64,000 nt of DNA, from positions 18,635,001 through 18,699,000 of the forward strand of contig NC_083691.1 of assembly GCF_033118175.1 (NCBI RefSeq), written 5' to 3'. Shown in pieces: positions 44,937 to 55,724 of the stretch. The stretch's first letter is position 1. Every line of letters begins with the position of its first letter. This DNA comes from Dama dama (taxonomy: Eukaryota > Chordata > Mammalia > Artiodactyla > Cervidae). Both the position numbers and the translations under genes were made by a program. The notes beneath the pieces were generated by a model. The model saw only the letters and a list, made by a program, of their open reading frames with translations, was not told the origin of the DNA and searched no databases.

Positions 44937-45593
44937 CCAAAGGTTCTTGAGGTAAGGAAGTGATACAGTAAGAGTTTCACTTTAAGAAGTGAATTGGGGG
45001 CTGGAAGATGATTTATGGGGTCACCAGCCTGGAGACAGGTAAGCTGGTTAGGAAGGTATTGCAACTGATCAGGTGAGACAGGCTGAGGGCCTGAAATAAG
45101 ATGATAGTATGGGGTCAGGAAGGTGAGCCTGCAGGGATGGGGGCAGAAGCCAGACATCAGACTGCATGTGGGGGTGGGGCTGGGAGGACCCCATGGAGCA
45201 TCTGGACCAGGGAGAGGTCACAGGAGCCGCCATATGGATGTGGGGGTGGCCGTGGAGGTGTCTCAGCTCCTTCACCCTTGGAGGAAGCCAAGCTGGCCTC
45301 TCTGGAGCCCGAGTTCCCCAGGTGCCTCTGGGGCCCAGGAGAGACCAGCCCTTCCTCGCCCCACACCTGCTGTCTGGTTTTCTCCTCTTCTGACAGTTTA
45401 GCCTCATAAGTTGCAGGAGCAGATGCTGTGACCGCAAGCTGGAGCCATGAAGCTAATTGTGGTTGCCTAGAATGAGCCGCCTCAGACGTGGGGGAGGGTT
45501 GCATCACTTTATGGGAGACCATCCGAATGGCGGAGACACACGTCTCTTCCTTCCCCAAAGGGCCAATCATAGCAAGTTTTCTACTAAAGATAG
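44937..45593. other. Unassigned and unique sequence
   Basis: Bases 44950-45130 ('ggttaggaaggtattgcaac', 'gacaggctgagggcctg') look like an ancient LINE read in reverse. The rest is GC-rich with overlapping frames of 75-137 codons and no domain. Confidence 0.4.
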
Positions 45594-45865
45594 GGCTGCT
45601 GCTGCTAAGTCGCTTCAGTCGTGTCCGACTCTGTGTGACCCCATAGACTGCAGCCCACCAGGCTCCCCCATCCCTGGGATTCTCCAGGCAAGAACATTGG
45701 AGTGGGTTGCCACTTTCTTCTCCAATGCATGAAAGGAAAAGTGAAAGTGAAGTCGCTCAGTTGTGTCTGACTCTTAGCGACCCCATGGACTGCAGCCTAC
45801 CAGGCTCCTCCGTCTATGGGATTTTCCAGGCAAGAATACTGGAGTGGGTTGCCATTGCCTTCTCT
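45594..45865 (-). mobile_element. BOV-A2 SINE, two body units
   Basis: 'gctgctgctgctaagtcgc' to 'gccattgccttctc'. The linker 'gaaaagtgaaagtgaag' separates the monomers. A degenerate TSD (aaagatagggc / gaaagaaagggc) is likely. Confidence 0.94.
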
Positions 45866-45889
45866 GAAAGAAAGGGCAGTGGGCCCAAA

Positions 45890-46078
45890 TCTCACCAGTT
45901 CCTTATCAGGAGCCTCAGGCAATGACCTCATCTCTCTGTCCCTGAGTTTCCTCATCTGTAAAATGGGAATAATACCTGTGCCCACTTCAAAGTGCCCACT
46001 TCAAAGTTAAAGCTAAGTGGGTTAAACCATGATACTAGTACCTGGTATGTAATTGGAGCTTAATAAATAGGTATTGAA
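45890..46078 (+). mobile_element. MIR SINE with internal 14-bp duplication
   Basis: 'cctgagtttcctcatctg', 'taaaatgggaataatacctg' and 'gcttaataaataggtattg' define MIR. Inside it, gtgcccacttcaaa is repeated head-to-tail at 45979-45992 and 45993-46006. Confidence 0.85.
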
Positions 46079-46487
46079 CAGATGAGTGTTTCAGAAGAAG
46101 GAAAATCAGAGGTGGGTTTTTTTTTTTTTTTGCATGTGAAATGACAAAACCTTAGATAAGAAAGTCCTGGCTTTGTTCCAGCTACTTCCCAATATAGTCC
46201 ATTAAAGGGGGTGAGGGGAGAGTTACTGGAAGAAATAAATTTAAAGCCCACAAAAAATTATTTTCTTTCTCCTTTTCTCCTCCTCCAGCTCCAGACTCAC
46301 ATCTCCCAGGTCCCACCTGCTGCTGGACCATCTGCTCCAAGTCTTCCTGAACTTGGTAAATGGCACCGCTTAGCAGCTGAGAACAGAAAGCTAGAGTGGG
46401 CTTGTTTTCTTTTTCCCCCCAAGTTCACAGCCAAACTGTCTCTACCTTCTTGAGCCCCATTTTTGACCCAGAGCCATTTGCTCTCCA
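46079..46487. other. Unique sequence with T-run
   Basis: A poly(T) tract lies at about 46117-46131. No gene. Confidence 0.35.
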
Positions 46488-46660
46488 GGGCACCCTCTGC
46501 TGTGTCTGGGGACTTGTTTGATCATCATGATTTGGGGGTCAGTACTGGTGGGCAGAGAGACCAGGGATGCTGCTAAACACCCCACAGTGCCCAGGATACC
46601 CCGCCACAAAGTTGTTCAGCTAAGACATCAGTAGTGCTATGGCGGGAAAACCATGCTCTG
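46488..46660. mobile_element. hAT-Charlie MITE (MER20/MER33-like)
   Basis: 'tgctgtgtctggggacttg', 'cagggatgctgctaaacac' and 'cacagtgcccaggatacc' are hallmark text of this MITE group. The exact family is not resolved. Confidence 0.65.
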
Positions 46661-46689
46661 GCCAGAATTTCAGCTGAACCACCCTGCCT

Positions 46690-47070
46690 CAGTACCACAC
46701 CGGGTCCCAGATGGGTCTTCTCCGGCCTGTGTGATGGCAGCATCCTCCTATGGGCCCCCTCGTCTATGCTGGTCCTCCTTCCGACTTGACTCCGCATAAG
46801 CAGCCAGGGGCAACTTTCTAAAAATCCAGGCCATCCCCCCACCTTAAAACCATCCTGTGGTTTTCCACAGCCCTTAGAATGAAGCTCAGGCTCCTCTCCT
46901 GGCCAGCAAGGTCCCTGATGATAGTCTTTGCTGCTCCTCACCCGTCTCTCTTTCTCTCTCTCTCTCTGTAACAGGCTGCTCTGGCTGCATCTCTTGTCCT
47001 CCGAGGTACCAGGTCTTGGCTCTCTGCCAGGGGTGCTCCCCCAGACGTTCTGTGGGTGCCTTCTCATCGC
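46690..47070 (+). mobile_element. L2 LINE 3' region
   Basis: 'aaaaccatcctgtggttttc', 'agcccttagaatgaagctc' and 'ggccagcaaggtccctgatg' follow the L2 order. A ctctctct patch lies at 46948-46967. A 176-codon minus frame (46573-47103) across it is antisense. Confidence 0.7.
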
Positions 47071-47664
47071 TAGGGTTTCTGCCCACGTCTGCGCCCACTT
47101 CAAAGAGTCGGGCGGGGCTGCCGGAGGGCTGTGTGGTTGAAGGCGGGTTTGGTTCCTGTGATTTTGTGATTCAGCCTGTGTTCACTTCTCTGCTCTGGGG
47201 CAGTGGGGACTAGGGGGTGTGAGGCTGCTTTTCGTCAAAAACAGATACAGAACTAGAGCAAGTCAGCTGTTCTCAGCATCTGGAAGCTTGCCTGCATCCT
47301 CTGATTTATGAGTGTTGAGCAGCAGCTGACTTCCTCCCCCTCTCTTCCTAACTGGAGTGGATGAGGAGGAAACGGGACCCAGAACCCTGGGGAGCTCTCC
47401 TCTGCTTGTTAACTTGCAGCCTGCAGCTTACACAGCTCACACTCCTGGCACAGCCTTCAGGGGCCACCACTGTCTGGGGCTCAGCCCGGGCACAGCTCTT
47501 GTGACCCACCTTCAGCCCCTGGTTAGCTCGGGGCAGCCCCTCTGCCTGGAGTGAGTGTCCCCCTCCCACCCTTCCCCTCTGCCTGGCCCAGGGACAAGGG
47601 GCAGGGCGCCAGGACGGGAGGCATAGCGGGGAGACAATTTACTCAGGTGACTGCGCGGTGCCCA
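47071..47664. other. Unique sequence
   Basis: No gene recognised. GC-rich with overlapping frames on both strands. Confidence 0.35.
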
Positions 47665-48050
47665 GCTCAGGTAGGCTGTTTACACGTTATTTCTCCTTTA
47701 ACATATTCATCGTGCCAGACTGTTGGGCCGCCTTCATTATGCTCATTATCCAGACAAAGGACTTCCCCGGTGGCTCAGACAGTAAAGCATCTGCCTACAA
47801 TGCAGGAGACCTGGGTTCAATTCCTGGGTCCAGAAGATTCCCTAGAGAAGGAAATGACAACCCACTCCAGTACTCTTGCCTGGAAAATCCCATGGACAGA
47901 GGAGCCTGGTAGGACACAGTCCATGGGGTCACAAAGAGTTAGACATGACTGAGCAATTTCACTATCCAGACAAATAGAGTCACAGAAATTTAGGTAACTG
48001 CCCAGGATTACACGGGGGAACAAGGTTCAAATCCCATTGCATGCTCAGCT
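47665..48050 (-). mobile_element. MIR SINE split by a Bov-tA
   Basis: 'catcgtgccagactgttggg' and 'cattatgctcattatcc' before, 'gtaactgcccaggattac' and 'caaggttcaaatcc' after, are the two halves of one reversed MIR. Confidence 0.7.
47759..47962 (+). mobile_element. Bov-tA SINE with exact TSD
   Basis: Flanked by tatccagacaaa at 47747-47758 and 47963-47974. Full-length, head 'ggacttccccggtggctcag'. Confidence 0.96.
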
Positions 48051-48227
48051 GACTCCAAAACTCCTAGACACCTCCCTCCGAATGTCAGCTGAGGTGTGTA
48101 ATAACTGAGACCAAGAGAACAAAAGAGATCACGCAGGTGTGGGTGCTGGGGGTGGGGTGGTATTTGGAGCTTGACGATCTGGTCCTCCAAACTTTCTCAG
48201 CCAAAATAGGTGCAAAACTAGATGTTC

Positions 48228-48345
48228 TACTTTTTTTTTTTTTTGCCAAGCTGTGTGGTTTGCACGATCTTAGTTACCCGACCAAGTATCGAACCTTTGT
48301 CCCCCGCAGTGAAAGCACTGAGTCCCAGCTGCTGGACCCCTAGGC
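48228..48345 (-). mobile_element. CHR-2-like SINE, old
   Basis: T-run, then 'gcacgatcttagttacccg', ending 'cagctgctggacccctagg'. More diverged than the other CHR copies. Confidence 0.8.
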
Positions 48346-49014
48346 ACATCCCTGAATGGTCTGCCTTTTTGAAGTGTTGACCTGAAAACGAAACTCCTGT
48401 GAATAGAAAGTGAAAGCTCCGGGACCCACTTCCTCAGTGAACATTTGCTGAGTCCCGGGTGTGTTCTAGGAGAGGAGGAGACTTGTTCACAGCCCAGGGT
48501 GGAGGGTGTGAGTAAAGATGGGTTGGGGAGGGAAGAGGAGGGAGGGCCATGAGAGGTCACTGTTGGGAGGGTTCTGACGGTGAGCTAATCTGAGAAACCC
48601 TTGCTGTGAGATTTTGACCCCCCGCCATGATTTGGGGTGGGGGGGATAGTTTATCCCAGAGGTGTCAACTCTGCTCCTTTGGGGTCTGGTTTGTGTGTGA
48701 AGGGGTGTGACTTTGTGCATTGAGAGGAAAGCTAGCTGTGTGTTGGGGGTGTGTGAGTGTGTATCGGGTCGGGGGTGGTTCCCAGGGGCTCCTGGGAGCT
48801 GCTCGCTTCTTTGGCCCCCAGGTGGCCCCCTCCCCTGACTCAGAAGAGCCTCTGCCACCAGTGGAATCTGAGGTGTGTCTGAGGGGGAGCAGCTGAGGAG
48901 AACTTTCTACACCCTGAGGAGACATGGGCCGGACGTGTCCTGAGGGGATGCAGACTCAGAGAGTCTCCGCAGGCCATGCCACCTGAGCAGATTGGGAGGA
49001 GGTGCAGAGGGGAG
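48346..49014. other. Unique sequence with possible L2 end
   Basis: Bases 48430-48480 ('gtgaacatttgctgagtccc') resemble reversed L2. G-rich runs occur at 48635-48650. No gene. Confidence 0.35.
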
Positions 49015-49215
49015 GGAAACCCCAGGCGCGGGCGGCCCTCACGGGGCGCAGCCGGCCCTCACGGGGCGCAGCCGTTGACAGAGGGAGTAGGCAGGCCGCC
49101 AGGCTCTGGGCTAAGTGCTGACACGAGTGTCGCTTCTGAGGCCGGGAGCCCGGGACGGATGGAGCCTGGGACGGATGGAGCCCCGGACAGCCTTGGCCGA
49201 CTGCTCTTCACCCCA
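49015..49215. repeat. CpG-dense segment with two short tandem duplications
   Basis: About 20 CpGs in 200 bp. cggccctcacggggcgcagc occurs at 49033-49052 and 49053-49072 with no mismatch. A 16-bp unit, gggacggatggagcc plus t or c, occurs at 49152-49167 and 49168-49183. It is too short to call a CpG island, and no promoter motif is clear. A 117-codon frame (48976-49329) spans it without a recognised domain. Confidence 0.7.
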
Positions 49216-49324
49216 GACGGATCTCTTCCAGAAACACGTGTGCTCTGGCCCCACAATACAGCCCAGCACCTGCTCAGGGTCACAGCAAACGTACCAACTC
49301 AGGAAACCAGAACTGAGCCACCGG

Positions 49325-49480
49325 GATGAAAGTGGTTCTGTCACTCACCGGTGGGTGACCTCAGGCAGCCATCAAGGGCTCTGGCCTGGAGTTCCTTCCT
49401 CCTTGCGTATTGGGACCAGCACCCCCACCCCCAGCCCCAGGGAAGCTGTGGGGATCAAACCAGGCAATAATAAAAGTGAA
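49325..49480 (+). mobile_element. MIR SINE
   Basis: 'gtggttctgtcactcaccgg', 'gggtgacctcaggcagcc' and 'ctgtggggatcaaacc' in MIR order. Confidence 0.6.
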
Positions 49481-49489
49481 GCATCCATT

Positions 49490-49680
49490 CAGACTCCTCA
49501 GTCACCAGGGAAATGCAAATTGTGCTTCATGAGAGACCTTCTCCTGCCCACTGGGGCGGGGAGGGGCTGAAATGAATGATACCATGTCAAGTGCTAACCG
49601 GGACATGGAGCAACTGGCAACCTCACATGCTGCTAACAGTTTGGTGGTTTCTTGAAAAGGTAGACATCACCTAGACATCT
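49490..49680 (+). mobile_element. Old L1 fragment
   Basis: 'agtcaccagggaaatgcaaa', 'atgaatgataccatgtcaag' and 'gtttggtggtttcttgaaaa' follow L1 ORF2 3' text. Heavily mutated. Confidence 0.65.
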
Positions 49681-49686
49681 CCAGGT

Positions 49687-49895
49687 GGGCTTTCCTGGTA
49701 GCTCAGTGGTAAAGAATCCGCTTGCCAATGTGGGAAACATGAGTTCAATTCCTGTGGACAGATCCCCTGGAGAAGGAAATGGCAACCCGCTCCCAGTGTT
49801 CCTGCCTGGGAAATTCCATGGACAGAGGAGCCTGGTCACGAAGAGTCCATGGGGTCACGAAGAGTCGGACATGACTGAGCGACTGAACAAGAAGA
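49687..49895 (+). mobile_element. Bov-tA SINE
   Basis: Head 'gggctttcctggtagctcag' to 'gactgagcgactgaacaag'. A short duplication of cacgaagagtc is seen near 49837-49869. Confidence 0.93.
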
Positions 49896-49924
49896 AGACA
49901 TCACCAGAGAGTCCATGCCGCATG

Positions 49925-50190
49925 AGTCCACTGGTAGGGTCTCATCCCTGTGGTTCATATTTCAGTTCTGCTATCTCCTAGCTTGATGACTTTGGGCATA
50001 GTGCTTAACCTTTCTGGCCTCTGGGAGACTGGCTATTATTTTCATTTGTTCTGAATTATCTATATTGTCTAACGTGGTCTGTGAACCTGACTAACAGATT
50101 CACTTCTTTATTCATTTTTTCATTCATTCTCGCAAACACTCATTGGTGCCCTGTCACATCAGACCAGCTCATTCCCAGGCCTATAGTCCT
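49925..50190. mobile_element. MIR fragment and L2 end
   Basis: Bases 49945-50045 ('gatgactttgggcatagtgc', 'ttaacctttctggcctctgg') are MIR forward. Bases 50105-50185 ('cattcattctcgcaaacactc') are L2 in reverse. Confidence 0.65.
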
Positions 50191-50241
50191 ACCGACCCCC
50201 CTCATTCACCTGTTAAACCTCAATAATCGAACCCTATTTTA

Positions 50242-50412
50242 AAGGAGAAAGGGGTGGCAGAGGTTGAGATGGTTAGATAGCATCACCAACTCCACAGACA
50301 TGAATCTGAGTCATCTTTGGGAAATAGTGAAGGACAGGGAAGCCTGGCATGCTGCAGTCATGGGGTCGCAAAGAGTTGGACTTGACTTAGTGACTGAACA
50401 ATAACAACAAAT
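50242..50412 (+). mobile_element. BovB 3' fragment
   Basis: 'aaaggagaaaggggtggc' to 'gtgactgaacaataacaac'. It faces the long BovB copy 200 bp away in inverted orientation. Confidence 0.9.
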
Positions 50413-50515
50413 GGGAGATAAAAAAATACTAGTTTATTAGAAGTTCATTAAAGTGAGAGGTTTTCTGAAAGTGTATCAGGCCTTGTGCTAGGAGCACAGT
50501 TAAAGGACTGTCCTT

Positions 50516-50611
50516 GGGCTTCCCTGGCGAGCCAGTGGTTAAGACTCTGCCTTCCAAAGCAGGGGGTATGAATTCAATCCCTGGTTGGGGAACTAAGGTC
50601 CCACATACCAT
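50516..50611 (+). mobile_element. CHR-type SINE fragment
   Basis: Head 'gggcttccctggcgagcc' to 'aaggtcccacataccatg'. It abuts the BovB tail. Confidence 0.85.
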
Positions 50612-52292
50612 GTTCGGTTCAGTTCAGTTCAGTTCAGTCACTCAGTCGTGTCTGACTCTTCATGACCCCATGGACCACAGCACACCAGGTCTCCCTGTCC
50701 GTCACCAGCTCCTGGAGTTTACTCAAACTCATCTCCATTGAGTCGGTGATGCAATCCAACCACGTCATCCTCTGTCGTCCCCTTCTCCTCCCGCCTTCAA
50801 TCTTTCCCAGCATCAGGGTCTTTTCAAATGAGTCAACTCTTCTCATCAGGTCACCAAAGGATTGGAGTTTCAGCTTCATTAGTCCTTCCAATGAACACTC
50901 AGGACTGATCTCCTTTAGGATAGACTGGTTGGATCTCTTTGCAGTCCAAGGGACTCTCAAGAGTCTTCTCCAACACCACAGTTCAAAAGCATCAATTCTT
51001 TGGCACTTAGCTTTCTTTATAGTCCAACTCTCACATCCATACATGACCACTGGAAAAACCACAGCCTTAACCAGATGGACCTTTGTTGGCAAAGTAATGT
51101 CTCTGCTTTTTCAAATGCTGTCTAGGTTGATCATAACTTTCCTTTCAAGGAGCAAGCATCTTTTAATTTCATGGCTGCAGTCACCATCTGCAGTGATTTT
51201 GGAGCCCCCCAAAACAAAGTCAGCCACTGTTTCCACTGTTTCCCCATCTATTTGCCATGAAGTGACGGGACCAGATGCCATGATCTTAGTTTTCTGAATG
51301 TTGAGCTTTAAGCCAACTTTTTCACTCTCCTCTTCTACTTTCATCAAGAGGCTCTTTAGTTCTTCTTCACTTTCTGCCATAAGGGTGGTGTCATCTGCAT
51401 ATCTGAGGTTATTGATATTTCTCCCTGCAATCTTGATTCCAGCTTATGCTTTATCCAGCCCAGCATTTCTCATGATGTACTCTGCATATAAGTTAAATAA
51501 GCAGGGTGATGATATACAGCCTTGATGTACTCTTTTTCCTATTTGGAACCAGTCTGTTGTTCCATGTCCAGTTCTAACTGTTGCTTCTTGAGCTGCCTAC
51601 AGATTTCTCAGGAGACAGGTCAGGTGGTCTGGTATTCCCATCTCTTTCAGAATTTTCCACAGTTTGTTGTGATCCACACAGTCAACAACTTTGGCATAGC
51701 CAATAAAGCAGAAATAGATGTTTTCTGAAATTCTCTTGCTTTTTTGATGATTCAGCAGATGTTGGCAATTTGACCTCTGGTTCCTCTGCCTTTTCTAAAA
51801 CCAGCTTCAACATCTGGAAGCTCACGGTTCACATATTGCTGAAGCCTGGCTTGGAGAATTTTGAGCATTACTTTACTAGCGTGTGAGATGAGTGCAATTG
51901 TGCAGTAGTTTGAACATTCTTTGGCATTGCCTTTCTCTGGGATTGGAATGAAAACTGACCTTTTCCAGTTGTGGCCACTGCTGAGTTTTCCAAATATGCT
52001 GACATACTGAGTACAGCACTTTCATAGCATCATCTTTTAGGATCTGAAGTAGCTCAACTGGAATTCCATCACTTCCACTAGCTTTGTTCCTAGTGGTGCT
52101 TCCTAAGGCCCACTTGACTTCACATTCCAGGATGTCTGGCTCTAGGTGAGTGATCACACCATCGTGATTATCTGGGTTGTGAAGATCTTTTTTGTACAAT
52201 TGTTTGTATTCTTGCCACCTCTTCTTAATATCTTCTGCTTCTGTTAAGTCCATATCATTTCTGTCCTTTATTGTGCCCATCTTTGCATGCGG
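50612..52292 (-). mobile_element. BovB LINE, longest copy (~1.7 kb)
   Basis: From the (cagtt)n tail through the whole 3' half of the reverse transcriptase region to 'cccatctttgcatgcgg', where it is 5'-truncated. The adjacent caaa-rich stretch (52297-52337) is outside it. Confidence 0.96.
50634..52250 (-). pseudogene. BovB reverse transcriptase, broken
   Basis: Readable blocks, in protein order from high to low coordinates: at about 52080-52250 residues DMDLTEAEDIKKRWQEYKQL, then KASGSDGIPVELLQ, an early reverse transcriptase motif; a middle part with the core polymerase motifs in broken frames (about 51560-51870); at 51111-51380 MAESEEELKSLLMKVEEESE; at 50634-51092 a 152-codon C-terminal block with VMYGCESWTIKKA and the Arg-rich GGRRRGRQRMTWLD. 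Frameshifts and stops separate them and the N-terminal endonuclease is absent, so the element is dead. Confidence 0.88.
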
Positions 52293-52296
52293 TGTG

Positions 52297-52337
52297 CAAA
52301 ACAAACAAATAAACAAACAAAAACAAAAAAACAAACC
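52297..52337. repeat. (CAAA)n A-rich simple repeat
   Basis: 'aaacaaacaaataaacaaac' and similar, directly next to the truncated BovB 5' end. Confidence 0.9.
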
Positions 52338-52520
52338 ACAGTCCTGTTCAGGGCCATGGTGGATACATAACACACAACAGACAGCTACAATGTAGTAGGA
52401 AAGTATAGGGCCAATGGAAGGCAGAAGGAGTTCTGGGAGCACAGAACAAGGACAACTAATTGGTGCTGGGCATATAGGGGAAGGCTTCATGGAGGAGGTG
52501 ACACCTGAGTTAGACAAAAG
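52338..52520 (-). mobile_element. L2 fragment
   Basis: 'ggggaaggcttcatggagg' and 'aggtgacacctgagttag' are reversed L2 text; the first 60 bp are uncertain. Confidence 0.6.
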
Positions 52521-52999
52521 AAATGGAGGAAAGAAGTCCTGTGGCAGCACAAATAAAAGCTAATTTTTTTTTTTTTAAAAGAAAGAACTATTCCCAAGCT
52601 GTGGTAATTTGTTCTCTATCAAGAGAAAACAAAGAAACCACAGTGACCGACTCTCAGCATCTCCCGAATCAGTCAAACAGGAAAGATTTAGAGCATCTGC
52701 CTGGGAAGGCAGCTAAAATCCCCAAGAAGGTGATAGCCATAGATTCTAACTGCAGCAGAGCTGTGATTAAACTGCCCGCCTCAGCTGCTGGCTACCCTCC
52801 CAGTAGCCTCATCTCTCAGGGGACCAGACAGAAACACTGGGCCTTTTATGTGGTCCCTCCAGAGGCAGGCCTCCATACCATTCTCTGTTCAGGGAGCCCA
52901 GGAAATAGGTGTCCGTATCACAGGTGAGGAAATGAAGAGGAAACCCCTCGAGCTAAGATCTAGGTGACCTTAGGCCCCGGTGCATGGGTGAGGAGAAGC
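52521..52999. other. Unique sequence
   Basis: Starts with a T-run (52564-52577). A 134-codon plus frame (52523-52927) has no recognised domain. A MIR trace lies at about 52905-52945. Confidence 0.35.
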
Positions 53000-53132
53000 A
53001 GAGAGTCACCCGGAGGGCTTTTGATGCCCGGGTCTGTCAGCCTCATTGAATTGGTCCGGGTGGTGCAGGAGACACGGCTAATTACTAATTACCCAGGTGA
53101 TCCTCACATGCAGGCAGGATGGAGAAGTACTG
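53000..53132. mobile_element. MER5A-like hAT MITE
   Basis: 'gtcacccggagggcttttg', 'cattgaattggtccggg' and 'ttacccaggtgatcctcac', ending 'ggagaagtactg'. It lies in the opposite orientation to the copy at 32936 and is more diverged. Confidence 0.6.
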
Positions 53133-55029
53133 ACTCAGAGCGAGGGATTTGTGATGTTTCCAAGGGTTCTGGATTTGGGAAAGAGAACATAGGAGAGTAA
53201 GTTTGGGGGAGTCCAGAGAGAGACAGCAGTCCAGAAGGTACTGAGCTGGATGAGTTTGAGGCATATCAATTAAGACAGAAAGATGTCAGCTGCTTCTTGT
53301 TTGTTGTTTAAAGGGTGAAGGCGAGAATGAACAACTGGACATCTCGGTTAGGGGTTGCTTCTGAACTCTGTGCAATGGGGATCAGAGAGGGCTCCTCAGA
53401 AACCCTGTTTGCAAGGAAATTTGCATTCAGGCTGAGCACCAGGTGGTGGGAAAAGGTGAGAGGCATGAGCATGAGCCTGCGGAAAATCACAGAGCGAGCT
53501 GTGTAACAGGTGCTGGGGATGAAAACCGAGCCCTGTTTTTAGCGTCTCTGCTTCCAAGTTTTCTTCTCTGCACAGCTGAACGATGCACTAAGTTTGCTTC
53601 ATAGCATATTTCTTAATGGTCTCTGGCAGCGCAGAGGCAGCCTTCATATTCCATTTGTTCCTTGGATAATGAGCCTAGCCTCAGAGCCAAAGGAGAAAGC
53701 CCCAGTGCTTGTTAAATCTGCTGGCATGGGCTGTCTGCTCCCCAGAACCTCTATCAGACTCTGATGAAATCTCCCGGCTCAGGAAGGCCGTTTGCATCTA
53801 GGAAAATGGCCCTTGGTGACTAATAGAAATCCAGCTTTATATTGATGGGGAAGGGCTTTGATAAGCAGCAGTAATTTTGATTGCACAGTGAAATGGAGCT
53901 CATCTCTATTTCCTTTTGGGGAGCCTGGTTTATGCTTCCCCCAGACAGCACTTCCCTGGGGCTCCCAGACAGTGGGTTCGCCAGGTGTAATTAATCTCAG
54001 AGGCTCCCTAGTCCAGTTTTTGCACACAGCACACAATCTGTCTTATTTTTTCCCCAGCCTCTCAGCTCAGAGAGAATTGTGATGATGGGGCAACCCAAAT
54101 TCTAATAATGCTTCAAGTAGTCATTTGGGTTTGATGCATTTGGCCTGGTGCAGACAGAACCTGAATGGCTGGGAGGATTCTGTCTGGCTTTTCCTCCCCC
54201 CAGGAGTCTGGAAATTAAGGCTGTTATTTTCCATTTGGAGTCCTGGGAACTGGCTTGTTATTGCCAAAGACAAAGGAATGGGTTTCTAGAATGATCACTT
54301 AGGAGAACAGGGCACCAGAAAGGAACCCTAGATGCTTCCAGAAAGGTGGGCAGTGGTGATCTCAGCAGGGTAATCTAAATGTGAAACATCTCTGTCAACT
54401 ACTTGAGATCATCTCGCCATGGGTGGAAGACTCCTGGACACATCTCCACTGGGCATCCAGTCCCTCTGGGAAGGCAGGAAAGACCACTTTGCCTTAAGGG
54501 TTTTACTGCACCCTTTGGGGAAAAACTCTAGTCTTCCAGAGTTTCTAAGACACCCATTAAATGAGGATGTGTAAGCTAAGGCTTCCAGAATAAATTCAGT
54601 TCAATGCAAACAAAAGTGTTGCAGACCTACTGGTGCCAGGAGGGAGGCGGCGGGTGAAGATGGGAAAGGATGCACTTGATCACACAACTCTTGTGTCACG
54701 GACAGTCCCTGATCGAGCCCCGGCTTAGTACCAGGGTCATTTCTTCATGAGAGATGCAGAAATGAAGGAGGGAGGCCCTGACTGCTGGAAGCACTTCTAT
54801 TTGGGCAGGTAGATGCGAACTACCATCAGAGCCACAGAGTGACAAACACTGTCCTGGGAGCTACGATAGAGACCCCAGAAAAGATGTAAAAAAAACCCAG
54901 AAGACACTGGACTTGATGCTGAGCATGGAAACAAGAGAAGCTGGAGAGAGGAGGAATTGGGATTTCAACAAAGCTTTGACCGTTTCTCTTCTTAGTCTGG
55001 TCAATAGTAGCAAGAGCTAACACACCCAC
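53133..55029. other. Repeat-poor block, candidate regulatory DNA
   Basis: 1.9 kb with no SINE, BovB, L1 or clear MIR, the longest such run in the second half of the window. The core 53520-54330 holds a GATA-type site (tgataag, 53859-53865), an E-box next to a homeodomain site (caggtg then taatta, 53982-53993), and caaaggaatg (54271-54280), compatible with SOX/TCF and TEAD. No frame above 85 codons is found. The regulatory role is an inference; motifs this short occur by chance. Confidence 0.4.
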
Positions 55030-55240
55030 AGCATTGACCATATTCTTGGAGCAGTTTCAGGGACTTTACATGTATTCATTTAGTCCTCATCACAAGCCTT
55101 TGAAGTAGGTACTATCATTATCCCCATTTTATGGATGAAGAAACTGAGACACCAAGAGGTTAAATGACTTCTCCAAGATGACCTGTAATAAATGGCAGAA
55201 TAGGATTTGGTCCCAGACAATCTGACTCTAGACAAATCTG
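55030..55240 (-). mobile_element. MIR SINE, nearly complete
   Basis: 'ttactatcattatcc'-type text ('gtactatcattatccccatt'), 'gatgaagaaactgagacacc', 'aggttaaatgacttctcc' and 'ggatttggtcccagac' give a well-preserved reversed MIR. Confidence 0.88.
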
Positions 55241-55499
55241 GTACAGTTAGGTGGATCTCTTCTGGTTGAACAACCCTACCCCAAGAGGGTGTTTCTTCAT
55301 GCTTTGCTTGGTTTAGTCAAAATAATTCATTTTGTAAAAGCAATAAGGCATTGGAGAAAGTTTGGAGAAACGACTGAAGCTTCCCCTTCAGGGCTGACAT
55401 GATGTTGGCATGAAGCGGTTGCAGACCGCTCTTCTGACCAGTGGGGGCGTTTCCTGGTATTACAGTTGGCAGTAACAGTCTCGCACCACAGAATAATGT
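55241..55499. other. Unique sequence
   Basis: No gene or repeat recognised. Confidence 0.3.
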
Positions 55500-55509
55500 T
55501 ATTTCAGTG

Positions 55510-55714
55510 TGAAAAGTGGTAGTCACTCAGTCGTGTCTGACTCTTTGTGATTCCACTGACCTCACCAGACTCCTCTGTCCATGGAATTTTCCAGGCAAGA
55601 ACACTGGAGTGAGTTGCCATGTCCTCCTCCAGGGGATCTTCCTGACCCAAGAATGGAACCCGGGTCTCCTGCACTGCAGGCAGATTGTCACCATCAGAGT
55701 CACCAGCAAAGCCC
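55510..55714 (-). mobile_element. Bov-tA SINE with exact TSD
   Basis: Flanked by tatttcagtg at 55500-55509 and 55715-55724. The reversed head ends 'agtcaccagcaaagccc'. Confidence 0.95.
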
Positions 55715-55724
55715 TATTTCAGTG

